This document shows, piece after piece, positions 20,025 to 30,340 of a stretch of 64,000 nt of DNA. This DNA comes from Macrotis lagotis (Eukaryota; Chordata; Mammalia; Peramelemorphia; Peramelidae). Within the stretch, counting starts at the first letter, position 1, and every line of letters starts with the position of its first letter. The translations under genes and the position numbers were made by a program. The DNA lies in contig NC_133658.1 of NCBI RefSeq assembly GCF_037893015.1, forward strand, positions 18,596,583 through 18,660,582. Direction: 5' to 3'. A model generated the notes under the pieces. It did not search any database. It had not been told where the DNA came from and worked only from the letters and a program-made list of their open reading frames with translations.

Positions 20025-20155
20025 AAGAAATGTAAAATAAAATACATCAGATTGCAAAGCAAACCAATTTCATTGGAATACAGTTATCTATCCATCTATC
20101 TTTATTTTTATTTAAAATACCCCAGATTAACAACCATTGCTCTAGGGATCATTTT
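20025..20155 (-). mobile_element. hAT-like non-autonomous DNA transposon, copy 4
   Basis: AAAATACATCAGATTGCAAA, GCAAACCAATTTCATTGGAA and TACAGTTATC match the interior of this family. A short ATCTATCC run has grown inside it. The orientation is inferred. Confidence 0.6.
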
Positions 20156-20393
20156 GTTGCTGAGATGTTTCAGTTATGTCCAACTCTTTATGACCTCATT
20201 TGAAGTTTTCTTATCAAAGATACTGGAATGATTTGCCTTTTCTTTCTCCAGGTCATTTTATACATGAGGTAACTAAAACAGGGCTAAGTGATTTGCCTAG
20301 GGTCACAAAGCTAATAAAGATTTGAACTCACAAAGATGAGTCTGCCTAACTTCAGGACCAGTATTCTATGCACTGTATCATCTACTTATCCAT
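20156..20393 (-). mobile_element. Mar1-like SINE (GTTGxTxAG end), antisense
   Basis: GTTGCTGAGATGTTTCAGTT, TATCAAAGATACTGGAATGA, CAGGTCATTTTATACATGAG and GGTCACAAAGCTAATAAAG are in full antisense order. Confidence 0.85.
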
Positions 20394-20519
20394 GTCACAG
20401 CATGGATGATAGTAGAAGCATAGTATATTTAAGATTAGCTATCAAAAAGGAGTCAAGGGGAAAAGAACTTACTGCTGGAGTGAAAAATATAAGAAACCCA
20501 CACCATGGCAAGTCATGAT

Positions 20520-20800
20520 GGATAGAATGTTAGACCTGGAGAAAGAAAGTTCTGGGTTCCTAGCTGTTTCCTATTGATTGTGATTCTAACAAGTCATTTA
20601 ACTTCCTTTGAAACTTGACTTACAGTTTCATTACCTTTAAAAATAAGGAGATTGAACTAGAAGGTCTCTGAGACCCCTTTCTGAAATGGCATCTAGGAGC
20701 TTCTATATCTTCATGACTCAGTGTGGTCATCTGTAAAATCAGGGGGTGGTTCTAGATGGCCCTTGAGGTCCCTTTCACCCTTACTACATGATGATTACCA
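20520..20800 (+). mobile_element. MIR-type SINE relic
   Basis: TAGCTGTTTCCTATTGATTG, AACAAGTCATTTAACTTCC and GGAGATTGAACTAGAAGGTC are the sense MIR core and 3' part. A second piece (CAGTGTGGTCATCTGTAAAA) follows. Confidence 0.65.
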
Positions 20801-21479
20801 TATTCATGGATCTAGTCTAAGACTAGAATGGTATCCTTAGATGTTATTTGCCAAAAAGATTAGTGAGAATATTTAAAATCTGTCTTGGGATAATATTAGG
20901 AAGCGACCAATATAAAGAAATACAAACTGTTTGTGGGAAGCTTTCTGGAATGAGGACAGATATGTTACCAAGGTTTATGGTCAGAGCAAGAACAAAAAAG
21001 GACAGAAGTGACCTTGACTTCTGTGAATTGTAGAGAAAGTCAAAATGGGCTAGTTTGTGCATGGATGTCTCTGTGAGTGATACACCAATAGCTATCCCAA
21101 GGAAATGAGCTAGAAAATACCAGTGAAACATTGTTCTTTCTTAGGATGTTCCATACATAGCTTGCATGTAATCAAAACTATGAAAATGAATGGCATTCTT
21201 TTCCTTAATGCTGAGCAGAATGCCTTGAGCCATCATCCCACAGACCAGGTTCCTCTGATTACTCACCACTCAGTCTGGCTAATTAAGCATTTGGGGGGAA
21301 TGTTATTGGATATAAAAGCTACTTGTGATGTGGAAAAAATAAGCTTTCCACTGGAAAGCAGGATGACCTCAGTCCTAGTCTCTGTTCCACCAATTATCAT
21401 AGGACAATCGAACAGATGGTGCTTCTGTGTCTACTTTTTTTTAATGGACTTTTTATGGAAGTTACTTTTAAAATCTCCA
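20801..21479. other. Unassigned unique sequence
   Basis: No repeat recognised. Open frames of 95 and 122 codons occur on opposite strands (20844-21131 minus, 21123-21491 plus). Neither has a domain, a signal sequence, or a splice or promoter context I can support. TCTGGCTAATTAAGCATTTG is a homeodomain-like word. Confidence 0.4.
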
Positions 21480-21860
21480 TTTTATAGATGAGAAAACTGA
21501 GGTTGAGAGTGATATTTTCAGAGTCATCAGAACTAAAATCATAGATTTAGACTTGGAAGAGACTGCAGAAACCACTTCATTTCATTTCATATTCTTGCTG
21601 AAGTAACTGAGGCCCAGGGAACTGAAGAGATTTTCTCAGTATCACATAAATGGCATAAGAGGATCATAAGGCATGGTCATAGATGGAGTAATTGTAGAAG
21701 CCTCAGAGGCTATCTGCTTAGACTTATCCAATTCACAGCTGAAGAAACTGAGACTCAGAGCAATGTCATATGGTTAATAAGTATTAGAGATGGAATTATA
21801 AATTGAGTTTTTTACAATCCTAAATTTAACATTCTTTTCAGTATACTAGGCTACTTCCTG
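21480..21860 (-). mobile_element. Series of MIR-type SINE relics
   Basis: Three antisense cores follow one another: TTTTATAGATGAGAAAACTG, then AACTGAGGCCCAGGGAACTG, then AGCTGAAGAAACTGAGACTC. Each is preceded by an eroded 3' part. Confidence 0.7.
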
Positions 21861-22094
21861 GAGAAGTTCACATTTTTCTGGAGGCACAATAGGCAAGGAA
21901 CACAAGAAATGTATAGAAAATAAAAATTATGCTACATCCAGTGTCAGAAGCATTTAAAACAGAGGTCTTTGCATCTTTATCATGGAAATGAGGCTTATGG
22001 TGAATTCAGGAAAGATTAGCACCTCTGGTGTGAGGACTTGCTGAGTTGTTTTCAGAGCTGCTCATAAACCTTTGGGTGTCCATTGTCACCCAAC
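21861..22094. other. Unassigned
   Basis: No repeat or exon signature recognised. Confidence 0.35.
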
Positions 22095-22545
22095 TCTCAC
22101 CTATGACTCCAAGAAGAAAATGCTATATGCTGGTAAACCATCTTCTCAGAAAGAGTAAACCAGGTTGAAGGAAATGAACAAGATACAAACAAACCCATCA
22201 ATGAGTTAGGGGAATGTCTACTCCAACCATGTGAAGACTTCCCTGGGAGAAATGGGCAGATGAGACAACTTGTTCCAAAGGCCATGAAGTCAGTTGAAAC
22301 AGGTGCTGTGGATTACTTAGAGCTTGGTCAGGTTTCAAAGATGCTAAGGTCATCCACTGCATCCTGGGCATCATCAGTCATCTTGAATTGGACTTGATTG
22401 CTATTGGACTTTGATGGCTCTAGAAGAGAGAGGGAGGCTGATGACTTTGTACAACCCTGCTTAAATCCAATTCATGTGTAAGTGAAGACATCACCCCATG
22501 ATATCATTGTTCCTCTTCAAAATGAAGGACAAATAACATCAGGGA
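22095..22545 (+). mobile_element. Long SINE with GAAGGACAAA 3' end
   Basis: The longest member of this family here: CATCAATGAGTTAGGGGAAT, CATGTGAAGACTTCCCTGGG, AACTTGTTCCAAAGGCCATG, TTTGATGGCTCTAGAAGAGA and CTTCAAAATGAAGGACAAA. Copies at 49,020, 60,985 and 62,395 lie in the opposite orientation. Confidence 0.85.
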
Positions 22546-22739
22546 ATTAGCATTACATTCCATTTTTTTTCCTGGGTCTCATCTATTAAACAAAGGAGTG
22601 CCGCTATGTGATATTTCAAGTCTCTCCCAGCTCCCAGTACTTTGGTCTGATCCTTCTGCTAGGGAGAAACTTTGCCTTTCTAACTGGAATTCCTGTAGAT
22701 TGTAGCTTTTGGTCTTTGAAGAAGAAGCATGTGATAATG

Positions 22740-23010
22740 ATTATGATTCAGATGCAGCTAAGGAACACTGTGGGTAAGATCAATGGACTTGGATTCAGGA
22801 AGACCTGAGTTCAAATCTAGTCTCAATAACTTACTATCTGGGGCAAATCATTTAACCTCTGTCTACCTCTGTTTCTGTATCTTATATATAGATAAAGATA
22901 ATAGCACTGCTCAGGTTTGTTGACAGAATTCAGTGAGATAATATTTGTAAAGTATTTTGCAAACCTTAAGTTTTATATAAATATTAGTTACTATTTAGGT
23001 ATGGCCAGAA
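22740..23010 (+). mobile_element. MIR-type marsupial SINE with L2-like 3' part
   Basis: GATGCAGCTAAGGAACACTG, GAGTTCAAATCTAGTCTCAA, TAATAGCACTGCTCAGGTTT and TTTTGCAAACCTTAAGTTTT are in sense and nearly full length. Confidence 0.8.
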
Positions 23011-23419
23011 GGAGTAGAGTCCTTTGAAATGTCTTCTTTGATTAACTTCGTTCATCAGTCTTCTTTCTCAGGGTCTTTCTCAGACTCTGAGATTCTCAAC
23101 TGTGCAGAGTTGACTCTAATGTGAGGTGTAGTGAGGAACCAGTGAAATACATTTTCCTATCCACCTTCCTCCCCTGTTTAGATAGTAGTAGATGGAGTTA
23201 ATTCTAGACTTATGGCTTAGTTAGATCATAACAATAGTATTCAAGAGTTGATAGGGTCATAAATGTGATGTTAGAACACATATCCAAAGGCATTTAGTTA
23301 ATTGAATTAATCCAATTAATCCAATTGTCATTTTTTTAAAGGGAAACCAAGAAGGCTGAGTGTTTTTCCCCAAGGTCACAAAGGGAGTAAGGGATAAAAT
23401 TTGAGTTTGAACCAACAAC
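23011..23419. other. Unassigned
   Basis: A short repeated word AATTGAATTAATCCAATTAA occurs near 23,300. Nothing else recognised. Confidence 0.35.
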
Positions 23420-23615
23420 TTAGAATCATAGATTTAGAGTAGGGGAGGAGGGCAGACATCAAAAGCTAATTAGTCAAAAAACCTTCATTTTACAATTGAA
23501 GAAATCCAGGCCTAGAAAGTTGAAGTGACTTTTCCAGATTTGGGAGGAAGGATTTGAGCCCAGTTCTGGTAAGTTCAGGATGAAGGGCTCTCCCCACTGT
23601 AACCCAAGGGCTCAT
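23420..23615 (-). mobile_element. MIR-type SINE relic
   Basis: CCTTCATTTTACAATTGAAG, AAATCCAGGCCTAGAAAGTT and GGATTTGAGCCCAGTTCTGG are antisense. Confidence 0.7.
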
Positions 23616-23969
23616 TCAAAGTCTTTTCTATTTTGATTTCAAAGGTCATGATGCACATCTCTAACATGGTCTGAGAGGAGGAGAAAACTAATTAGCTCTT
23701 TCCTCAGATGTGTTGATGGGTCAGTGACTTGGCTGTTATCCATGATTATAATATGTAAAGAGAAGGACAAGACCATGACAATCTTCTCTAAGAGACAACG
23801 AAGTCAAACATTGTACTCTCAAGCTTTTTTTCCTTTTGGTCCTCTCCTTTTCCCTTGTCTTCCTCAACCTTCAACTAAATGCTCAGTTTCCTGTGCCTGC
23901 CGTCATCTTTGCTTATTAGAAGAAAAGTTATATAATAAAGTGATAACAACTTGCTATGTATTAATTTAA

Positions 23970-24650
23970 ATGCTTCACTCAGGTGTCACAGGTAAGGTGA
24001 TACTTAACCCCGAGGAAATTATAAAAGGGATTCTTTCACCCTAAATGTCTTTTTGAAATAAATGCCTTCTTTTCTTAAATGTTAATTGTCTTTCCCTCCT
24101 GCTCTAGCTTTAAAAGTGATGGACTATCTTCTCCATAAGCAAACTTTCAACCATGACCCAGGGTTGCCCCAGATACTACCAGGGAAGCCTGAAGGAAAGG
24201 CCAAGATGGTAACTCTAACTGCTTTGATGAGCTGTTTCACCCATTAGAAACCTTCTAATAAGATGAAGGACAGCAAATGAGAATTCTGGGATTCCTAGGA
24301 TCCTCCAGTTCTTAGCATCTTATGTACACTGATAGATCTCCCAGGCCCCCAGATACTCTCATTTGACCTGATGCCACATCTTAAACATCCTTGGGCCTTG
24401 TCATTGATACATTGGGAACTTTAAATCTGCCTGAAGCTGAGCTCTTTTATGTGATCTTACTACATACCCTCCAATTAAGGGTGAACTCCTTGAATATTCT
24501 TTGATTTTTGACTAATTTTGTCTCATTTTTATTGATACCAATAGTGCTTAATATATTGATTGATAATTAGTAAATATTTTGCAATTTTAAAAAATCTATT
24601 CCTGAATTCATTCTCCACAGATCCTGAAGAAACTTGTTCTAAGGAGAATG
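23970..24650 (+). other. Exon-like series with matching phases (speculative)
   Basis: Piece 1 (23970-23991) is ATG plus 19 bases, ending CACAG|GTAAGG. Piece 2 (24108-24208, 101 bp) follows a strong pyrimidine tract and TCTAG, stays open in the matching frame and ends AAGATG|GTAACT. Piece 3 (24621-24650, 30 bp) follows TTCTCCACAG and ends ATG|GTAAGT in phase 0. Joined in frame they have no stop. Against a gene: the start context is poor, pieces 1 and 3 are tiny, the product is unrecognised, and such series arise by chance. Confidence 0.12.
24470..24580 (+). mobile_element. L2 LINE 3' tail relic
   Basis: GGGTGAACTCCTTGAATATT, TTTTGTCTCATTTTTATTG and AATAGTGCTTAATATATTGA are in sense L2 order, strongly decayed. 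It lies in the second putative intron of the exon-like series. Confidence 0.5.
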
Positions 24651-24684
24651 GTAAGTCTCAAGTTGTCTGAAATATATTAACCAT

Positions 24685-24908
24685 ATGGTGGCACAATGAA
24701 TGAAGTGTAGACTTGGAATCTGAAAGAGCTGAGTTCAAGTTTTGACTCAAATACTGACTCAAATACTTATTACCTATATGAATTTGAGCAAACCATCAAA
24801 ATTCCGTATGCCTCAATTTTCTCATCTCTAAAATAAGTATACTAATAATTCATGAAGATGCAATGGAATAATATTGTAAAGGGTTTATAAAATACTGTCA
24901 TTATTATT
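24685..24908 (+). mobile_element. MIR-type marsupial SINE
   Basis: GGTGGCACAATGAATGAAGT, GAGTTCAAGTTTTGACTC and CCTCAATTTTCTCATCTCTA are in sense, ending in ATACTGTCATTATTATT. Confidence 0.75.
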
Positions 24909-24909
24909 G

Positions 24910-25125
24910 GGTCCAGTGGATAGAGCCCCTGCTTTCAAATCTACCCTCAGACACTTACTAGCTATGTCACAGGATAAGTCACTTTTCCTCAGTTTCCTCA
25001 TCTGCAAAGTAAGAAAATAAGATGGAGAAAGAAATGGTAAACCTTTTCATTATTTTTGTGATGAAAACCCCAATGCCTCACAAGGAGTCTTATATAACTG
25101 AAATGACTGAACAACAGCAACCAAG
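24910..25125 (+). mobile_element. Mar1-like SINE with GACTGAACAAC end
   Basis: TCCAGTGGATAGAGCCCCTG, CAGACACTTACTAGCTATGT, GAAAGAAATGGTAAACC and GAAATGACTGAACAACAGCA are in order. It follows directly on the preceding SINE. Confidence 0.85.
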
Positions 25126-25204
25126 TGACTTTCTTCTCTTTCTGCATATGAGTCTATCCCTGGGGACCTACGCTTCCAAATGGAGACACATGCCACATCC
25201 CAGT

Positions 25205-25345
25205 GTAGTGCTCCAGATTTGAAGTCAAATAATCTGAGTATGAAAGCGTGTTATCTTGGGCAAGTCACTCATTCATAAAATAAGAGGTACTTGGCCTAAA
25301 TGATCTCCAAGGTCCCTTCTGGATCTACAACTTTCATATTATGTG
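25205..25345 (+). mobile_element. MIR-type SINE relic
   Basis: TTATCTTGGGCAAGTCACTC and GGCCTAAATGATCTCCAAGG are in sense. Confidence 0.65.
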
Positions 25346-26234
25346 ATGAATTTTGCAATTATTATTCCCTACAAAAGTCTTAGCTCATATTAGGAGCTTG
25401 AGAGGAGAATGCTAATCAGAGGAGTCTCTAAGGTTACACTTAAAGGCAGGCATGGATAGGTTGCAATCCGGATCATTGGAGGGGATGAGGAAACTCTCAA
25501 ATTGTGGAGCTCACTCATTCATTTGTATATGTGTGAATCATCATGTTAGGCACATGTTAAAAATACATCTAACCTTTCTCCCTAAATCTCTTGGTATTGG
25601 ACTCTCTTCTTATTGGCAGAGATAGAGACCTTGCCTTACCTGAGGGGGTTAGGCAGAACTGGCAAGAGATAGAGAGCTTCAGTTCTCAGCCAGTCCTCTT
25701 CGGTCTCACCAATAAAGACAGTACCATACCAATGGGCTTTGAGATTGGTTACATAAGATGAAAAACACAGACTTTCTTCACACACAGCTTCCAGTCCAGA
25801 AGACCATGAGTCAACATAGTTCAAGGTAGCATATCATGAGGCAAAGAAGAAATACAGACAAAGAGATGGAGGAACATCCCAGGGAACACTTGTTGCATTT
25901 GTTTTCCAACTTAGCAATGACACTGTCTTGTCTTCTCCATTAACATTCTTCCTGGTGTTTCATAATGATTGTGAATGTGATCTTGTGTTCTCAGAGGCTC
26001 TACCAGCTGATTATCTACTCTAATAGAACCCACCCAGTCTAAAAGGCTATGACCACAGGCCCAGTGATGGTCCTATTTCCATCACATGAGGAGCAGACCA
26101 ACTAAGTTCAGAAAGGGTCATTATTAGGTTAGTGACCATCCTACAAAATTTTCTGATTGGCAATGCGTCTTTAGTACCATTTCCCAATAAGCCTTTGACT
26201 ACAAGTTCATTGGAGCCAAGATATAAGTATATCC
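25346..26234. other. Unassigned unique sequence
   Basis: About 890 bp with no repeat or exon signature that I recognise. The longest frames are 60-75 codons. Confidence 0.45.
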
Positions 26235-26605
26235 AGAACATTGACTCAGGAAGTGGTTGTCCTGGGTTCACATTTTGCTTATGCCACTTGTTCCCCTTGG
26301 GACCTTCGGGAAGTCACTTAATTTCCCAGAAAGAATTTTCTAATTGAAAAATGAGGCTTATGCTAGATGCCTTCTAAGTTGGTTTTCTTTTATCTCTAGA
26401 GAGTCATCATTTTGTGATGATGCTATGAATTTCTCACTTTTCTTTGCTACCTAACAGTAGGGGAAAAAACTAGATTCAAGTACTGTCTTTGACTCTTACT
26501 AGCTAGGTGACCCTTACCCAGGGTACCATTTAGTTTTCTCACCTCTAAAATAAGGGATTTAGGTTAGTTGCCTTTGAGGTACCCTCCAACCTTGGGTTCC
26601 TATGA
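26235..26605 (+). mobile_element. Two MIR-type SINE relics
   Basis: The first (26235-26430) has GGGAAGTCACTTAATTTCCC and AGAGAGTCATCATTTTGTGA. The second (26470-26605) has TACTAGCTAGGTGACCCTTA and GTTTTCTCACCTCTAAAATA. Both are in sense. Confidence 0.7.
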
Positions 26606-27105
26606 ATCTGCACAAAGCACATGCTTCCCCATCTCCATTGTTTCTTCTCTCCATGACGGCTGGCAGGTGTTTATTAACCAGTCACAGTCCCCTGATAATA
26701 GACCCAGGAGAGGAGTACTGGCAAGGTACTGCTCTTGTTTCTGGAACTAATTAATGACCAACCCATGCAGCTGCTCACTCTACATATGCTGGGGTTAGGG
26801 TCCCAAGGGGACCCCTGACACATGCTCTCTACCTTCTTACCACATCTGACCAGTTAGAGAGCACCTGGTCTCATCTCTTTTCTTGGGTTTGCTCTCTGTT
26901 GTGTGTTTAAGACCCTTGCAGAAAGGGGGGATGGGAGTGGGAAGCATACCTTTGTTCCTGGATTGGGATTGTTCTCAAATCATTTATCCCTTTAATATTC
27001 ATAGATGCTTTGTCTACAAAGGAGTAGAAAAAGGACATCTACATGTCCTTGACAGGTATAAATACCATGCCCATGCCTCTGTATGCATTACTACCTCCTA
27101 AAGAG
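26606..27105. other. Unassigned unique sequence
   Basis: About 500 bp, relatively GC-balanced, repeat-free to my eye. It includes GGAACTAATTAATGACC and the palindromic GGACATCTACATGTCC. Confidence 0.4.
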
Positions 27106-27109
27106 CCTA

Positions 27110-27199
27110 GAACTAAGGGTTTCATCAAGTAATCTAATTTCTATGAGATTTAATTTTCTCCTTTGCAAAATGCAGATTATATAATAATAGCATTTGAGC
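27110..27199 (+). mobile_element. MIR-type SINE relic, host of a younger SINE
   Basis: TTTAATTTTCTCCTTTGCAA and AAATGCAGATTATATAATAA are a sense MIR 3' half, cut by the insertion at 27213. Confidence 0.6.
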
Positions 27200-27385
27200 T
27201 AAAATCACATATGGGGCAGCTAGGTGGTGCAGTGGATAGAGCACTGGCTCTGGAGTCAGGAATACCTGAGTTCAAACCCGGCCTCAGACACTTAATAATG
27301 ACCTAGCTGTGTGGCCTTGGGCAAGCCACTTAACCCCATTGCCTTGCAAAAATCAAAAAAACAAAACTCACTTAAAATCACATAT
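27200..27385 (+). mobile_element. WSINE1-like SINE with perfect 13-bp target-site duplication
   Basis: The insertion 27213-27372 is full length: GGGGCAGCTAGGTGGTGCAG, GAGTTCAAACCCGG, AGCTGTGTGGCCTTGGGCAA and CCATTGCCTTGCAAAAATC. It is flanked by TAAAATCACATAT at 27200-27212 and 27373-27385. The tRNA-like A and B boxes (internal pol III promoter) are intact in appearance. Confidence 0.96.
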
Positions 27386-27740
27386 AAAGGGCATCTCCTC
27401 TAATCCTGAGTTTTACATAAAAGGAAAGTGAGTCTCTGAAAAGAGAACAGACTTTCCCAAGGTCATACAGATAGGAAGTGGTGGAACTTTTGTCTCAAAT
27501 TCCCTGGTTACAAATCCTAAGGACTTGGCATTCGATGAGAGAGTTGGACTAGATGATCTTTCCAGTCCTTTCAAGTTTCCATGAATTCCATGTCCCCTTT
27601 CTTTCACAGAGGAACCAACTGTAGCCCAGAGAAGTCAATGACTTGCCCAACATCAAACAGTTAATAGATGGGGAATTTGAATCCAGGTCATCTGCTGTCA
27701 AATTCAGTTGCATTTCCAATACATCAGGTCACCATTCTTA
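27386..27740 (-). mobile_element. Two MIR-type SINE relics
   Basis: CAAGGTCATACAGATAGGAA in the first (27386-27560) and CCAGAGAAGTCAATGACTTG with GGGAATTTGAATCCAGGTCA in the second (27590-27740) are antisense. Confidence 0.75.
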
Positions 27741-27869
27741 GCTTACACTGCCACTGGACGTCTTGGGCTTGAACTACAATGTATACATTGATTTTTACCT
27801 GACAGTTTCTTACATTACACATCTATTGAGAACTGATTTGAGGATCACACTTGCTTATTGTCACACTCT

Positions 27870-28015
27870 TTGAGTTTGGAATCTGAGGACTTGGGTTCAA
27901 ATTTTAACTATTTCACTTACAGTCTTTATGGCCTTAGAAAAACTACATAAATTTTCTGGGCCTCAGTTTCCTTATTTGTAAAAATTAGAGTATTGGATTA
28001 ATTTGGCAACACATA
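27870..28015 (+). mobile_element. MIR-type SINE relic
   Basis: GAATCTGAGGACTTGGGTTC and GGGCCTCAGTTTCCTTATTT are in sense. Confidence 0.7.
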
Positions 28016-28029
28016 ATTATCTAATCTTG

Positions 28030-28260
28030 AACAGCATTCAGAGGAGATAGAGCTCCCAAGAATAGAGATATGAGTTCCACAGGCCTCTGTCCTGTCAGAC
28101 CTCATTGGGAGGACTGTATTCAGTGGTAGGAAGCAAGGTTTAAGAAGAAGATTGATAAATTGGACAGTGTCCAGAGGAGAACAAATACTTTCAGGTGAGT
28201 GCAGAAGCTAGTTTGAACTGGGTCACTAGCCTTGATCATCAAATTTTCAGTGAAGGCATT
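28030..28260 (+). mobile_element. L3/CR1-type LINE ORF2 3' fragment
   Basis: GACCTCATTGGGAGGACTGT, AAGATTGATAAATTGGACAG and TGTCCAGAGGAGAACAAA form the CR1/L3 signature in sense. It is eroded. The TTTCAG|GTGAGT word inside it is likely accidental. Confidence 0.65.
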
Positions 28261-28340
28261 TGCACCTCAGACATGTCGTTGTTCATTGTCTAGTCTAGTG
28301 ATGCAGAAAACGTTAATTCAAATTGAACTTTAAATTTTGT

Positions 28341-28460
28341 CTTAGGTCATTTTCTCCCATAGAGAGCTGGTTGTTAAACATTTAGTAGCACCCGGCTAAT
28401 TTTAGCTTAGGTAATTCTCCCCCACCCCCCAGAGAATCAGTTGTTAAACATTTAGTAGTA
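28341..28460 (+). repeat. Two-copy tandem duplication, period about 65-70 bp
   Basis: TTGTTAAACATTTAGTAG occurs at 28371-28388 and 28441-28458. CTTAGGTCATTTTCTCCC and CTTAGGTAATTCTCCCCC precede them at 28341 and 28406. A related word AGTTAAACATTTACCAGTAC stands at about 36,850, so the unit may come from a dispersed family. Confidence 0.85.
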
Positions 28461-29039
28461 CATTGCTATTAAAGAGGGTGAGAAAGGAGATGGAGCTGTT
28501 TTGAGATAGCTGACAATGGGGATAGGATTTGTTAATAGAATTGAAATGCTGCCTTTTCGAGGGGGATTAGATTTGTCTTGTTTGGTGCTAGAAAGTATGA
28601 CTAGGAATAATAGATTTGAATTGCAAAGGGGCATCTTCCTTCTAGTTCAGGAAAAATACCTGCATTCTTAGAGCTATCCAGGGGAAGAGGGTGCTGAATA
28701 AGGAGTGTGGGATTTTGCTTTTTGAACATCTTTATTCAGGGACTAGGTGAGAAATCACTAGGTGGTTTCTTTTGAGAATTCTCTTGTGTTTGGATGGATT
28801 AGACTAGAAAGCCTCAGAGGCACCTTGCCACTCTTATTCTCTAACCTGTGCCTAGATCACTTGTAAAGGAGCTTCTTCTCTGATCCAAAATGTCAGAGGT
28901 GGGATTTGTGTCTAGTTCTCATTCCACCGAGTCTGTGTTGTTCACTGGGCCACAATATTTTTCATCTTAATTTTGCTGCCAGTTTCTATATTCATATAAA
29001 ATGAAATGTTCTGAAGGAACAAAGACATTCAGATGCCTT
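28461..29039. other. Unassigned unique sequence
   Basis: No repeat or exon recognised in about 580 bp. Confidence 0.4.
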
Positions 29040-29051
29040 CCCCCCCCCCCC
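29040..29051 (+). repeat. Poly-C run (C12)
   Basis: Twelve consecutive C residues, then ACCCCATGCC. Confidence 0.95.
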
Positions 29052-29360
29052 ACCCCATGCCTCTTCCTAAGCAACCTTTTCTCTTATTCTTGTCTCTGAT
29101 TTCACAGAGCTGGTACCACTCCTCAGAGGGGGTTGGGCTGGATTCTGCCATCATTAATCACAATAATTCAATATTCTTTCCTCTTTTCCCAGCTAAGAGC
29201 TTAGTGTGCAGATCTCTTCTTCCCACGGGACTCTGTGTGTTTGTAAGGGGGAGGCTGGGGCTGGGCCTAGGCAGGGAAGGCAGCCCTGCCTTGGGGCTTC
29301 TGGTCTGCTCTTGGCAATCTGAAATCCTCTGAGTGGAGTTGGAGTGGGATGGAGGGAGAG

Positions 29361-29362
<2 letters not shown>
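29052..29362. other. Unassigned, relatively GC-rich
   Basis: Contains GCCATCATTAATCACAATAA and AAGGGGGAGGCTGGGGCTGG. Repeat-free to my eye. A regulatory role is possible but unsupported. Confidence 0.35.

Positions 29363-29423
<61 letters not shown>
29363..29423 (+). repeat. (GA)30 microsatellite
   Basis: A perfect GA array of about 61 bp. It creates artificial Arg-Glu and Ser-Leu frames on the two strands, including a 181-codon frame (29333-29878) that is not a gene. Confidence 0.97.
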
Positions 29424-29425
<2 letters not shown>

Positions 29426-30135
29426 CTCAACAAAGTGCTGAGTCAGCACAGCCCTCTCCAGGAAATCTATCAGTTAGTTTCAGGGTCAAGGGCACTGCAG
29501 GAAGGGCAGAAGCATGTGGCTTGGATGAAAAGGATGCATTACTTGGAGGCAGGCTCTCATCTGCTTTTTAATTCTTTGTCTTTTTCTGTTCTGCCTCACA
29601 TAACCACACCCACATACATACATACTTTTAAGCAGCAAAAAAAAAAATCCTTTGTCTTTTCAGAAGATGAAGTAATTCTGGGATACTTATGCATTAACCT
29701 TCTGCCCTCCTTTACATCTGCTTTGCTCTCCCTTCCCATCATAAGGCTTTTAGAGCTGATTAAAATGAGTCAGCTCAGCTCTCAGTGCAATTCTCCTGAA
29801 GGTCTTCCAGTTTCCTCTGTGAAGGATCTCTACCCAGTGTTATCTTCAAAATTATCTCATCTGTCAGAGACAGGCTGAGAAGCCTTCCTTGGGCTTTTGA
29901 GTGGAAACAGAGAAAATCCAAGATGACTGAGGGCAGGAGAAAGTGTAGGAGACATCATTGTGTAGGGGAAATACCTCAAACCAAATATTTCTGAAGAACT
30001 AAGTTTGGAGGGGTTTATTAACTTTGTGACTTTGACCTTGATGAGCCTTTGTGTGTCAAATGAGAATAATGGTACTTAGAACACTTTTTTCCCAAAGGTT
30101 GTTGGCTTGAAAGCAAATTCTTAAGGTTCCTTCTT
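29424..30135. other. Unassigned unique sequence
   Basis: No repeat recognised. ATGAGTCAGCTCAGC near 29,765 is an AP-1-like word. An A10 run lies at about 29,638. Confidence 0.4.
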
Positions 30136-30139
30136 TCTC

Positions 30140-30340
30140 CAGCTGTCTGTAATATGAAATGGAAGCCATTTGGCTTCTAAGTCAATGATCCTGGCCAAAT
30201 GACTTCACGTCTCTGAGCCTTATTTTTCTCATCAATAAAAAGGAAGGTTTAGTGCTCATCTTGAGTACTTGTGAAGTAACTATATCTTTTATAGTTGTGA
30301 TTATTATTGCTATTATTATTGCTATTATCATCATTAGGCA
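30140..30340 (+). mobile_element. MIR-type SINE relic with ATT-rich end
   Basis: GATCCTGGCCAAATGACTTC and GAGCCTTATTTTTCTCATCA are in sense, followed by imperfect ATTATTGCT units. Confidence 0.65.

Noticed and set aside
27213..27260. tRNA-like A and B boxes in GGGGCAGCTAGGTGG heads
   Set aside because: They are SINE heads. No cloverleaf with an anticodon arm and acceptor pairing can be drawn, so no tRNA gene is called.
29333..29878. 181-codon open frame on the + strand, the longest in the window
   Set aside because: A quarter of it is the (GA)n array read as Arg-Glu. The rest has no domain, no splice or promoter context and ordinary non-coding composition.
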